Assembly (NCBI GenBank): GCA_025350245.1
Contig: JANXYG010000004.1
Location: forward strand, 45,082-109,081
DNA from: Betaproteobacteria bacterium
GTDB lineage: Bacteria; Pseudomonadota; Gammaproteobacteria; Burkholderiales; Ga0077523
Direction: 5' to 3'
DNA length: 64,000 nt
Below are positions 1-9,025 of this stretch, one piece after another (position 1 is the stretch's first letter; each line of letters begins with the position of its first letter). A model generated the notes under the pieces. It was not told where the DNA came from. It did no database searches and saw only the letters and a program-made list of their open reading frames with translations. Both the position numbers and the translations under genes were made by a program.

Positions 1-1
1 C

Positions 2-241
2 GAACTCAACGAAGCATTCGCGGCGCAATCGCTGGCCGTGATCCGCGAACTGGGACTCGATCCGTCGCGGATCAATCCGCTGGGTGGCGCGATTGCGCTG
101 GGGCATCCATTGGGTGCCACCGGCGCCATCCGTACCGCGACCATCGTCCATGGCCTGCGCCGCGCAGGGCAACGCTATGGCATGGTCACGATGTGTGTCG
201 GCACCGGCATGGGTGCGGCGGGGTTGTTCGAGGCGGTATAG
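2..241 (+). CDS. Acetyl-CoA acetyltransferase (thiolase), C-terminal part; 5' end outside window
   Basis: [19 protein letters not shown]...[13 protein letters not shown] matches the thiolase C-terminal signature; frame is open to the window start. Confidence 0.93.
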   Translation, partial: ELNEAFAAQSLAVIRELGLDPSRINPLGGAIALGHPLGATGAIRTATIVHGLRRAGQRYGMVTMCVGTGMGAAGLFEAV

Positions 242-331
242 GTAGCAACATGAGGTCGACCACCATGGCCGACCCCGTTCTGGTGCGCCTGGGAACATCG
301 GGCGCACCTGACCACTGCGAAACGCTCCGCG

Positions 332-904
332 TCAGGTGGCGCCGGCGACCGTGCGGTTACGCCGTCCAAGCGTCAGCGCCAGCAGGGCGAACCCGGCGAG
401 CATCATCGCCACCGTGCTCGGTTCCGGCACGCCCAGCACCTGCACCGAGGCCTTGCCGAACAATGGCGTGATCTCATTTCCCGCGACATCGCTGAACACG
501 AACAACGTCGACGCGGCCAGTGCGATTTCCGAGAGGCCGAGCGCGAGCGCCTTGAAACTCAGGGTGGCAATGTCGAAGTCGCCGCTGCGAGGGGTGGCGA
601 AACTGTTGAAGCTGGCGTCCGTCAGGGTGCCTGCAACGTTGTCGATGGCGCCGCCGGCCGGAACGAATTCCCAGATCGGGGCGATGCTCACCCCGGTGAG
701 TTGCAAGGCGGCGCCATTGAACGTGAAGTCGAACCCGCCACCCACGAGGGTTTCGAGAAAGCCCTGGCCCCTCACCTCGAGATCGAAACTGTCGCCGACA
801 TTCACCACCGTGTTCAGTGGCTGGATGATCAGGGATCCTGCGGTGGCGGTTGCCGCGGCGGACAGCAGGGCAATCGCTGCCAGAAATGCACGAAATCGTT
901 TCAT
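332..904 (-). CDS. PEP-CTERM sorting-domain protein with cohesin-like domain
   Basis: Signal peptide; VNVGDSFDLEVRG...FDFTFNGAALQLTGV...ATLSFKALALGLSEIAL resembles a cohesin fold; C-terminal VPEPSTVAMMLAGFALLALTLGRRNR is a PEP-CTERM motif. Confidence 0.85.
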   Translation of the reverse strand: MKRFRAFLAAIALLSAAATATAGSLIIQPLNTVVNVGDSFDLEVRGQGFLETLVGGGFDFTFNGAALQLTGVSIAPIWEFVPAGGAIDNVAGTLTDASFNSFATPRSGDFDIATLSFKALALGLSEIALAASTLFVFSDVAGNEITPLFGKASVQVLGVPEPSTVAMMLAGFALLALTLGRRNRTVAGAT

Positions 905-977
905 GTCACCCTCTCTTCGTTGAACGAAATACCGGACTTCCGATCGGTAACCAGTCGAGCATTTTCAATACGGATGC

Positions 978-3602
978 TCACCCGGCATCGGACGGCAGAT
1001 GCCAGGCGGAGCGTCCCGGCCGGCGGCCGAAAAGCTGCTTGAACTTCGCCAGATCGATCGCGTTCACCAGGCCGTCGCCGTTGATGTCGGCGGCGGTTTC
1101 GCCGCGCGTGCCGAACCGCGCCTTGAACAGCGCCAGATCGATGCTGTTGACGAAGCCGTCGTTGTTGAGGTCGCCATCGCAGGCGTTACCGTAGCCGTCG
1201 CGGTCGGTGTCGAGTTGGTCTTTGTTGGCGATGTCGATGCAGTTGTCGCGGCTGTCGGGAACGCCGTCGCGATCGGTGTCGGTCTCGTCCAGCGCCGCCT
1301 GGACGGAGAGGCCGTCCGGCGACCCGACCCGCACCCAGAAATTGCCCTTGAAGCCACCCAGATCGATGCGCCCGTCGCCCTCGCGATTGATCAGGCCTCG
1401 GCCCAGGATGCGACCCGACTCGGGATCGATGGCAACCGCGGTGATCAGTTCGGGGAACGGGCAGGAGAGGCAGGGCGGGTCTGGAATCGGAATCCGGATG
1501 ACCGCAAGCCCTTCCAGCAGCGCGATGTTGACCACCGAGAAGATCCACGGCGGGCTGACGCGAAGCTTGACCGTGGGGTCGCCGAGCAGGTTGTAGAGAT
1601 TCAGTTCCTGGCGCAAGCCCGATACCCCGGGGCGAACGCCGCCGACATCGAACGGATGCAGGTTCGGCGTGGCACCCGAGTCCACGGCGGCAATGAACGC
1701 CCTGGCGTGGTTGAGGACGTCCCCCAGGCGCTGGATCGGGGTGGCGGCACCATAGCCTGGAATGAAGTCGGGGAAGATGGCGTCGAACAGGCCGAGCGTC
1801 AGGTGATTGTTGTCGATCGTGCTGCTCGAGCGGGTATCGCCGATCACCGCCAGCGCCCCGTCGGCCTTGCGCAGGAAGGCCTCCGCCCAGTACACCGTGC
1901 CGGGCGCGGGTCCGTAGCCGGCACCGACGATATTCGCGGGCAGATCGACCGTTTCGTTGTCGAAGATGCCGCTCGCGCAGTTGATGCTGAACACCACCGG
2001 GAACCGGTTGTTGGTGACCGCGATTGCGCCGAGGTCGCCGGTGTCGAAAGCGGGGTCGCCCCATCCATCCCACCAGCCATGGTCGCGGTGATACAGCAGC
2101 GCGGTGCCGTTGTTGACCGCATTGACGATGTCGGCCGTCGTCCCGTTCCAGGCGAATCCGGGCTTGCGCAGATCGAGCGGAATGGCCCCGCCGCCGCGAT
2201 AGAACAGCGGATTCGCGGCAGCACTGGCGGTGTAAATGCGTTGCGGGGAGTATCCGAGTGTTTCGGTGTAGTCGCGCACCAGTTCGGTGGTTTCCGCAAA
2301 CCAGCGGTCATCAGTGGGGTCGTTACCCTGAAAGTAGGATGCGAAGGTCAGGCGGTTGTAGAAATCGCTGCCGAACAGAGCATTCGGCGGCGGCGAGGTT
2401 TCGAAGGCCATCGTCTTCGAGACGATCGTGTTCGCCTGGGCCAGGGTGTCGACCGGAAACCGGCCGATGCCGAATGGCGGAATGTCGGTCGGCCCGGCGC
2501 CGAACTGGCCATACCAGATGTCGCTCGCGTTCTTCGCCGAGTCGGAATTGTTGTTGAGGTCGTAGTGGGTGGGGATGTACTCGGCGTCGCCGACGAACAG
2601 CACCCACTTGGGTTTGATGAGATGGGTGGCGTAGTAGTTGGCAATCCAGTTGCGGATTTGTACCGCGCTTGCTACCGCCGGACCGCCGGAGATCGTCTGC
2701 GTATTCACGACCAGCGTCGAGATGCCCAGCGCCACCTTGTGCGCGCGCAGCGTGTTGGCCGCGGCCAGGAAATCAGGGTGCGTGATGATCAGGAATCGCA
2801 CTCCGGAGCGGTTCGGTATCAGGGCCGGCGGGCAGAACTGCTTGATCGCGAACGCCTTGTTCAGGGCCAGCGGCAGGGCCGGAAGCGGCAGGCGCTCGAA
2901 ATGCTGGTCGATGCCGTCGAACGCGGGCAGGGTCCTGGTATCGATCAGCCGATCGATCAGGAAGCAGTCGCCGGCGTCGTGGAATATCGTGACCAGATAG
3001 CTGGGATAGTAGGTGAGCAGACTTTTGGCGGGGTCGTAGCCGAAGGGCGAGAACTTGAAGGTGGCCACGTTGGCGTCGCCCTTGAAGATCGAGTTTCGTT
3101 CCAGTGCCTCGCCAGGTTGCCGCGAGCCCTTCAGATAGAGGTCGCGGTCGAACTGGAACTTGGGTAGCTCCCGATCCTGTTTGCGCGCGATCTCGCCCGG
3201 TTGCACCGGGAAGATCGTGGCCTGCAGAATCCTCGGGTCGCCTTCGGGCTTCACGTCGACGCTCAGCGTCGTCAGGTCGATCGGCAATGCCAGCGGGAAA
3301 CCGATCACCGGTAGTTCCGGGTGGCCGAGTGAGCCGACACCGATGCCGGCACCGCCCTGCCCACCCTCGCGCTGCGAGAAACGCTGGAACTTGCCGGCCG
3401 GCGTGTCGACATCCTCGAGTTTCGGCGAGCCGACGGTGATCCGCAGGAGAGTGATTCGAGGCCCTGCTTCCACCAACTGTACCGAGACCGCGGCATGCGC
3501 CACCGAGAACCAGGTCGACAGAAAAGCGAGGAAGGTCGCGAACGCAAAGGGTATGCAGGGTATGCAGGGTATGCAGAGTCTTGTAGTCATTGGATCCTCC
3601 AT
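978..3602 (-). CDS. C25 (gingipain-type) peptidase with thrombospondin type 3-like repeats and C-terminal dockerin type I domain
   Basis: LLYHRDHGWWDGWGDP...FPVVFSINCASGIFD fits the C25 His/Cys motifs; DTDRDGVPDSRDNC is TSP3-like; GDLNNDGFVNSIDLALFKARFG + ADINGDGLVNAIDLAKFKQLFG is a duplicated dockerin Ca-binding repeat. Alternative start at 3590. Confidence 0.85.
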   Translation of the reverse strand: MEDPMTTRLCIPCIPCIPFAFATFLAFLSTWFSVAHAAVSVQLVEAGPRITLLRITVGSPKLEDVDTPAGKFQRFSQREGGQGGAGIGVGSLGHPELPVIGFPLALPIDLTTLSVDVKPEGDPRILQATIFPVQPGEIARKQDRELPKFQFDRDLYLKGSRQPGEALERNSIFKGDANVATFKFSPFGYDPAKSLLTYYPSYLVTIFHDAGDCFLIDRLIDTRTLPAFDGIDQHFERLPLPALPLALNKAFAIKQFCPPALIPNRSGVRFLIITHPDFLAAANTLRAHKVALGISTLVVNTQTISGGPAVASAVQIRNWIANYYATHLIKPKWVLFVGDAEYIPTHYDLNNNSDSAKNASDIWYGQFGAGPTDIPPFGIGRFPVDTLAQANTIVSKTMAFETSPPPNALFGSDFYNRLTFASYFQGNDPTDDRWFAETTELVRDYTETLGYSPQRIYTASAAANPLFYRGGGAIPLDLRKPGFAWNGTTADIVNAVNNGTALLYHRDHGWWDGWGDPAFDTGDLGAIAVTNNRFPVVFSINCASGIFDNETVDLPANIVGAGYGPAPGTVYWAEAFLRKADGALAVIGDTRSSSTIDNNHLTLGLFDAIFPDFIPGYGAATPIQRLGDVLNHARAFIAAVDSGATPNLHPFDVGGVRPGVSGLRQELNLYNLLGDPTVKLRVSPPWIFSVVNIALLEGLAVIRIPIPDPPCLSCPFPELITAVAIDPESGRILGRGLINREGDGRIDLGGFKGNFWVRVGSPDGLSVQAALDETDTDRDGVPDSRDNCIDIANKDQLDTDRDGYGNACDGDLNNDGFVNSIDLALFKARFGTRGETAADINGDGLVNAIDLAKFKQLFGRRPGRSAWHLPSDAG
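3549..3575. repeat. Three tandem copies of the 9-bp unit GGGTATGCA
   Basis: gggtatgca x3, read directly; encodes CIPCIPCIP in the signal peptide of the C25 peptidase. Confidence 0.95.
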
Positions 3603-3699
3603 TTGTGTCGTGATGCAGCGACAGCCGAAAAGTCAATGACACGCAACTTGTTGTGGCAGCGATTTAACGTTAGGACGTGGCGTTTGAAATAGCAACAGG

Positions 3700-4266
3700 T
3701 TGGCTAGGGATTTTGTTTTTGCGATCGACCGGATTGCTATTGGAAGATCGCTAGGAATCCACTGTGGTAACGGTTGTCGCGGATCGGTGAAGATGAAACA
3801 TCGTTGTTTCAAAAGGAGAGACCGGCCGCGGGTCCGATCCGCGGTGGGCATCCGCGACGCGCACGGAATGTGGTCCGGAGCGTTTCCGCACCGACGCGAA
3901 AATCGACCTGTCGGTTCTGACGGATCCGCGCGTTCGTTCGTGCGAATCGTCCAGACGCCGGCCGGCTTCGAAGGCAAGGTGGTCGGGATCCTGCCGTTGC
4001 CGAGCGATGATCCCGACAACCCGGGCCGGCTGTGCAAGCTCTGCACCGACGAGCGCAAGGACAAGCCGATCCTGGGGATGATCAGTCTGCGAGGCCTGAG
4101 GCCCGACGGCGATGTGTTCGCCGGCGGCGAGACTCTCGACCCCGACAACAGCAAGACCTACCGCTGCAAGTTGATGGTCAGGGACGGCGGCAAGCGCCTG
4201 GATGTGCGAGGCTTCATCGGCATGGCGTTGATCGGCCGCACCCAGAGCTGGGTGCGCGAGGAGTAG
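3700..4266 (+). CDS. DUF2147-domain protein; N-terminus uncertain, possibly 5'-degraded
   Basis: GKVVGILPLPSDDPDNPGRLCKLCTDERKDKPILGMISLRGLRPDGDVFAGGETLDPDNSKTYRCKLMVRDGGKRLDVRGFIGMALIGRTQSWVR resembles DUF2147; no credible signal peptide upstream. Confidence 0.6.
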   Translation: MARDFVFAIDRIAIGRSLGIHCGNGCRGSVKMKHRCFKRRDRPRVRSAVGIRDAHGMWSGAFPHRRENRPVGSDGSARSFVRIVQTPAGFEGKVVGILPLPSDDPDNPGRLCKLCTDERKDKPILGMISLRGLRPDGDVFAGGETLDPDNSKTYRCKLMVRDGGKRLDVRGFIGMALIGRTQSWVREE

Positions 4267-4283
4267 TCAGTATCGAAAGCGGA

Positions 4284-4402
4284 GGGGCCCCGCCCACAGG
4301 GTCCCGCGCCCACACCCACAGGGGCCCCGCCCACAGGGTCCCCCGAGGACGGGGCGCCCCCTGGAGGGGGAAGGCGAAGCGCAGCGCAGCCTGGGGGTGG
4401 GC
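4284..4402. repeat. GC-rich intergenic repeat element containing a duplicated 22-mer
   Basis: ggggccccgcccacagggtccc at 4284-4305 and 4321-4342; cgccccctggagggggaaggcgaagcgcagcgcagcctggggg at 4355-4397 is related (reverse complement) to sequences near 32352 and 40708. Confidence 0.75.
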
Positions 4403-4409
4403 CAAACTT

Positions 4410-5174
4410 TTAGCGGTGTCCGCCCGACCAGCCGGGTTGGTCGCGATCGAGCAACCGCTTGAGCGCATCGAAGTGCAGCACCGATTGCTGCCGCTGACTC
4501 TCGATCTGGCTCGCGGCATGCTCGACCAGGTGCGTCGGGGCACGCTTCAGCCGGCCACCGGTACCTTGGGCGAGCACCTGCACCATGCACGAGCGCTCAA
4601 GGTAGTAGAGATCGTCGAACGCGTGGGCGACGTTGTCGCCGCAGACGATCACGCCGTGATGCGCGAGGAACACAACGTCGCGGTCGCCCAGGGCGTTGCA
4701 GATGCGGTCACCCTCGTTCTCGTCCAGCGCCACGCCGCCGTAGTCGCCGTCGTAGCCGATGCGGTTCCAGAACCGCATCGCGTTCTGGTTGGCGGCGCAG
4801 TCGAGCGCGCCGTTTTCCAGGAGGCATAGCGCGGTCGCGTGCGGCATGTGAGTGTGCAGCACGCACTTTTTGCGCTTGCCCAGATGGATGCGGCCATGGA
4901 TGAAGAACGCGGTCGGTTCCACCTTGTGTCTCCCCTCGACCACCTCGCCGTGCTCGTCGACGATCATCAGGTCGTCGGGTACCAGCTCGGACCAGTGGAA
5001 GCCCTGCGGATTGATGAGGAACTTGTCGGGTGCGCCCGGCAGTTCGAGGCTGAAGTGATTGCAGACGCCTTCGTTGAGGCCGATGCGAGCGGCGGAGCGC
5101 AGGGCAGCGATGAGGTCGATGCGCGCGGCGCGAATGTCGTGGCTCAGTGGCATGGCGATGCTCCTCTTGGGCAA
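4410..5174 (-). CDS. Class II aldolase/adducin family protein
   Basis: EGVCNHFSLELPG...FLINPQGFHWSEL...HLGKRKKCVLHTHMPHATALCLL...FLAHHGVIVCGDNV. Confidence 0.9.
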   Translation of the reverse strand: MPKRSIAMPLSHDIRAARIDLIAALRSAARIGLNEGVCNHFSLELPGAPDKFLINPQGFHWSELVPDDLMIVDEHGEVVEGRHKVEPTAFFIHGRIHLGKRKKCVLHTHMPHATALCLLENGALDCAANQNAMRFWNRIGYDGDYGGVALDENEGDRICNALGDRDVVFLAHHGVIVCGDNVAHAFDDLYYLERSCMVQVLAQGTGGRLKRAPTHLVEHAASQIESQRQQSVLHFDALKRLLDRDQPGWSGGHR

Positions 5175-5189
5175 GTAGCGGAAGATAGG

Positions 5190-7205
5190 TCAGGTTGGCG
5201 GGACGTCGGCCGTGGCTCGGGGCGGGCGCACGAAGTCCAGTGGCGATGTGATCATGCGCCGCCCCAGTGCCGCCAGCAGCGGCCGCGCATAGCGGAAGCG
5301 CACGTGCCGAGCCTTCAGCGCTACCAGCAGTGCGAGCCCGAAGCTCACCGTCAGGTTGACCCCCCCGACCAGCAGCACACCGAGGGTCGAGATCGCGAAC
5401 ACCTGCCATGGCACCTGTTGGTCGAGCGACACGACCGCCGTCGCCAGATTGGCGGCGGAGAACGTGATGTGACGGATGTCGAGCGGCAGGCCGAGGTTCA
5501 GACCCAGTGTCGCGGTGCTGCCGAGGAATACGCCGAACCAGAAATTGCCGGCCAGCCCGCCGAGATTGTTTTCGATGTAGCTGGCGAGCTGGTGCAGGCG
5601 ATGCGGCCCGATCAGGCGTTCGAGCCAACGCAATTGTTCGATCCGCTGCGGGATACGGTTGTAGATCGCGATATTGTCGTGATAGCCGGAAATCAGGCCG
5701 GACAGGAACAGATAGCAGCCGGCGATCGCCGCATGGAACAGCGCGAGGCTGGCGAACGGATGCAGGTCGTGCAGCACCTGCCGCGCGGCCGCGGGCGACA
5801 TCACATGGGCGCCGGTCGACAGGTGCAGGGCAGCGGCGATCACGAAGGCGAGCGGAAAGGCGAAACTGACGTTGCCGAGAATGGCGATCACCTGACTGCG
5901 CACGACCCGCGTGATCAGGTCGGCCATCGCGCCGGCGTCGGGTTTCGTGCCGGGTGGATGATCGAGTGCCGCCGCGATGCGAGACGCCGTCATCGCCGGC
6001 TGCTTGGTGGCAATGGTGAAGTGCAACACATGGATCAGCATGAAGCCGAGGGCGTAGTTCATGCTGTAGGCAAAGGCCTCGATCAGCGGCGCCGGGTGCA
6101 GGTCGTGCAGGCCGATCTTGATCAGCGCCATGAACGGGACGATCAGCCCGGCGCCAAGGGCCGAGGTGAACATCGCCTGGTATTCCGCCGGCGTGTTGGT
6201 GATGTAGTGCTCGCCGGTGCGGCCGGCGTGCTCGGTGACTTCACGCGCGATCAGCTCGGTGTTGCGCCCGAAATGGCGCCGCAGGTTGTTGCTCTCGTTC
6301 TCGGCCTCGACCAGCAGCTTGAACAGCCGCACCGCGGAAGCCACCCGGCGGTCCGCCGGTGTCCGGTCGAGCAGGTCGAGCAGTTGCTCCATGCGCGCGA
6401 TGGTCTCGGCCAGCCGCTGTAGCAGGTAGGTGAGGGCGACGCTGATGCCGGTGTTGCCGGTGTTGCGCCGTACCCGCGTGATCACGTCGCAGCACTGGTC
6501 GAGCAGGACCCGCAGGTGCTTGTCGTCCTCGGCCTGGGGCGCGTTGTTCTCGGTGGCTTCCCGGAACGCGGCGATCCAGCGCAGCGTTTCGGCTAACTGT
6601 TCCAGGAACGGCGATTCGTGCTCGCGCAGCGCCGGCCGGGTGGCCACCAGATCGGGGTGCACGCCCATCGCGGCGATACGGGCGGAAACGATGCGCACGG
6701 CGTCGAGCAATTGTGCGATGGTCGGGTCGGCATGCCGGCCCGACAGGAAATCGACGCCGATCGCGTTGAACACGTTCTGCCACTGTTCGTCGTCGATCGC
6801 CGTTACCCAGCGATGATCGGTGGTGCGGTGGAATACCTGCCCCAGCGCGTCCTTCAACGACGTCGGATCGACCGCCGCCGGCAGCAGCTTGTGCGCGACG
6901 CGGCGCCACAATTCGGTGAAGAATCCGGTATCGGGCAGCACGCCCAGATCGGCATAGAGCGCGGTCTGATGATGGGTCGTGAACAGGCGCAGCAGGTAGT
7001 CGCGCAGGCCCTCGCGTAGCCGTGGCGCCGAGGCCAGCACGAACTGGAGCGCTTGCAGGTTCTTCAGCGCCCGGGCGCCGTCGTCGGGATCGCGTGGGCG
7101 AATCTCGGCCGCCAGACGGCACAGCAGCGTGGCGCCCGGATCGTCGCCGGCGTCGGCGATGGCGGCCAGCACCGGTTGCAGGCCGGGCGCAATGTCCACT
7201 GTCAT
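5190..7205 (-). CDS. SpecificRecomb family membrane protein (commonly annotated 'site-specific recombinase')
   Basis: MTVDIAPGLQPVL...; long protein with several hydrophobic segments in the C-terminal half (FWFGVFLGSTATLGLNLGLPLDIRHITFSAANLATAVV). Start chosen inside the longer ORF 5190..8243. Confidence 0.75.
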   Translation of the reverse strand: MTVDIAPGLQPVLAAIADAGDDPGATLLCRLAAEIRPRDPDDGARALKNLQALQFVLASAPRLREGLRDYLLRLFTTHHQTALYADLGVLPDTGFFTELWRRVAHKLLPAAVDPTSLKDALGQVFHRTTDHRWVTAIDDEQWQNVFNAIGVDFLSGRHADPTIAQLLDAVRIVSARIAAMGVHPDLVATRPALREHESPFLEQLAETLRWIAAFREATENNAPQAEDDKHLRVLLDQCCDVITRVRRNTGNTGISVALTYLLQRLAETIARMEQLLDLLDRTPADRRVASAVRLFKLLVEAENESNNLRRHFGRNTELIAREVTEHAGRTGEHYITNTPAEYQAMFTSALGAGLIVPFMALIKIGLHDLHPAPLIEAFAYSMNYALGFMLIHVLHFTIATKQPAMTASRIAAALDHPPGTKPDAGAMADLITRVVRSQVIAILGNVSFAFPLAFVIAAALHLSTGAHVMSPAAARQVLHDLHPFASLALFHAAIAGCYLFLSGLISGYHDNIAIYNRIPQRIEQLRWLERLIGPHRLHQLASYIENNLGGLAGNFWFGVFLGSTATLGLNLGLPLDIRHITFSAANLATAVVSLDQQVPWQVFAISTLGVLLVGGVNLTVSFGLALLVALKARHVRFRYARPLLAALGRRMITSPLDFVRPPRATADVPPT

Positions 7206-7252
7206 CTGCACGCGGGGGGCCCCGGTGCGGGTCGTCCTTCGGTGCAGCCGCA

Positions 7253-8890
7253 TCACATGTTGGGATAGTTCGGCCCGCCGCCGCCTTCGGGCACGACCCA
7301 GCGGATGTTCTGGGTCGGATCCTTGATGTCGCAGGTCTTGCAGTGGACGCAGTTCTGCGCGTTGATCTGCAGCCGCGGTTCGGCGTTGGCGCCATCGCGG
7401 ACGATCTCGTACACGCCGGCCGGACAGTAACGCTGTTCCGGCGCGTCGTAGCGGGCGAGATTGAACGCGATCGGCACCGACGCATCCTTCAAGGTGAGGT
7501 GGATGCGCTGGTCTTCTTCGTGATTGGTGTTGGACACGAACACCGATGAGAGCTTGTCGAAGCTGACCTTGCCATCGGGTTTGGGGTAGTCGATGCGCGG
7601 GCTCTGCGCCGCAAGCCTGAGTTGCTCGTGGTCGGCGTGGTGGTGCAGGGTCCAGGGAGCCTTGCCACGCAGGACGTAGGTGTCGAGGGCGGAATAGGCG
7701 ATGCCGCCATACAGGCCCCAGCGAAACGCTGGGCGGATGTTGCGCACCGACGCGAGTTCGCTCCACAGCCAGGTGCGGCGCAGCCGCTCGGGATAGTCCG
7801 TGGCTTCGGCGGTGGCATCGGCGGCAACGAGGTGATCGACGCAGGCTTCGGCCGCGGTCATGCCGGATTTCATCGCGGTGTGCGTGCCCTTGATCTTGGG
7901 CACGTTGAGAAAGCCGGCCGTGTCGCCGATCAGCATGCCGCCCGGGAAGGTCAGTTTCGGAATCGATTGCAGTCCGCCCTCGGACAGGGCGCGCGCGCCA
8001 TAGGAGATGCGACGTCCGCCTTCGAAGATCGGCCGCACCGAAGGGTGGGTCTTGAAGCGCTGCATCTCGTCGAACGGCGACAAGTGCGGGTTGGAATAGT
8101 CGAGCCCGATCACGAACCCGACCGATAGCTGGTTGTTCTCGAAGTGATACATCCACGACCCGCCGTAGGTGTCGGTGCTCATCGGCCAGCCGACGCTGTG
8201 GACCACCAGGCCGGCCTGGTGGCGTGCCGGGTCGATCTCCCACAGCTCCTTGATGCCGATGCCGTAAGTCTGCGGGTCGGCGCCCGCGCGCAAGTTGAAG
8301 CGATCGAACAGATCACGCGTGAGCGACCCGCGGCAGCCTTCGGCGAAGATGGTCTGGCGCGCGCGCAGTTCCATGCCGGACTGGAAGCGATCGGTAGGCG
8401 ATCCGTCGCGACCGATGCCGAGATCGCCGGTGGCGACGCCGGTCACGGTGCTGGCGTCGTCGTAGAGCACTTCAGCGGCGGCGAATCCGGGATAGATCTC
8501 GACGCCCAGTGCCTCGGCTTGCGTGGCGAGCCAGCGGCAGAGATTGCCCAGGCTGATGATGTAGTTGCCGTGGTTGTGCATCTGCGGCGGCGTCGGCAGG
8601 CGCAGCGCGCGATTCCGGGTGAGAAACAGGAACCGGTCTTCGGTGACCGCGGTGATCAGCGGCGCGCCGCGTTCCTTCCAGTCCGGCAGCAATTCGTCGA
8701 GCGCGCGTGGCTCGATCACGGCCCCTGACAGGATGTGCGCCCCGACCTCGGAGCCCTTCTCGATCACGCACACCGACAGATCGAGCCCGCGTTCGGCACA
8801 CAACTGCCGGACGCGGATGGCACAGGCCAGACCGGACGGGCCGGCACCGACGATCACGATGTCGTACTCCATGAACTCACGCTCGGCCAC
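7253..8890 (-). CDS. Electron transfer flavoprotein-ubiquinone oxidoreductase
   Basis: DIVIVGAGPSGLACAIR...; C-terminal INAQNCVHCKTCDIKDPTQNIRWVVPEGGGGPNYPNM is a typical ETF-QO ending. Confidence 0.96.
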   Translation of the reverse strand: MAEREFMEYDIVIVGAGPSGLACAIRVRQLCAERGLDLSVCVIEKGSEVGAHILSGAVIEPRALDELLPDWKERGAPLITAVTEDRFLFLTRNRALRLPTPPQMHNHGNYIISLGNLCRWLATQAEALGVEIYPGFAAAEVLYDDASTVTGVATGDLGIGRDGSPTDRFQSGMELRARQTIFAEGCRGSLTRDLFDRFNLRAGADPQTYGIGIKELWEIDPARHQAGLVVHSVGWPMSTDTYGGSWMYHFENNQLSVGFVIGLDYSNPHLSPFDEMQRFKTHPSVRPIFEGGRRISYGARALSEGGLQSIPKLTFPGGMLIGDTAGFLNVPKIKGTHTAMKSGMTAAEACVDHLVAADATAEATDYPERLRRTWLWSELASVRNIRPAFRWGLYGGIAYSALDTYVLRGKAPWTLHHHADHEQLRLAAQSPRIDYPKPDGKVSFDKLSSVFVSNTNHEEDQRIHLTLKDASVPIAFNLARYDAPEQRYCPAGVYEIVRDGANAEPRLQINAQNCVHCKTCDIKDPTQNIRWVVPEGGGGPNYPNM

Positions 8891-9025
8891 TGCTCATCTC
8901 CTGGATCGGGGTGACGGGACGACGGTTCCGCGGCGGCACCGCCCGTTGCATGGTGCAATATCGCCATTGACCGATGATAAACGACACTCTCCCTCAACCT
9001 CCAACCGGCGATGCCGGAACCGACC

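Noticed and set aside
999-3167. 722-aa plus-strand ORF antisense to the C25 peptidase
   Set aside because: Arg/Val/Gly-rich low-information translation typical of GC-rich antisense frames; the minus-strand frame carries recognisable domains.
5190-8243. 1017-aa ORF as one protein
   Set aside because: The N-terminal third overlaps ETF-QO in another frame and looks like random Arg-rich translation; start placed at 7205.
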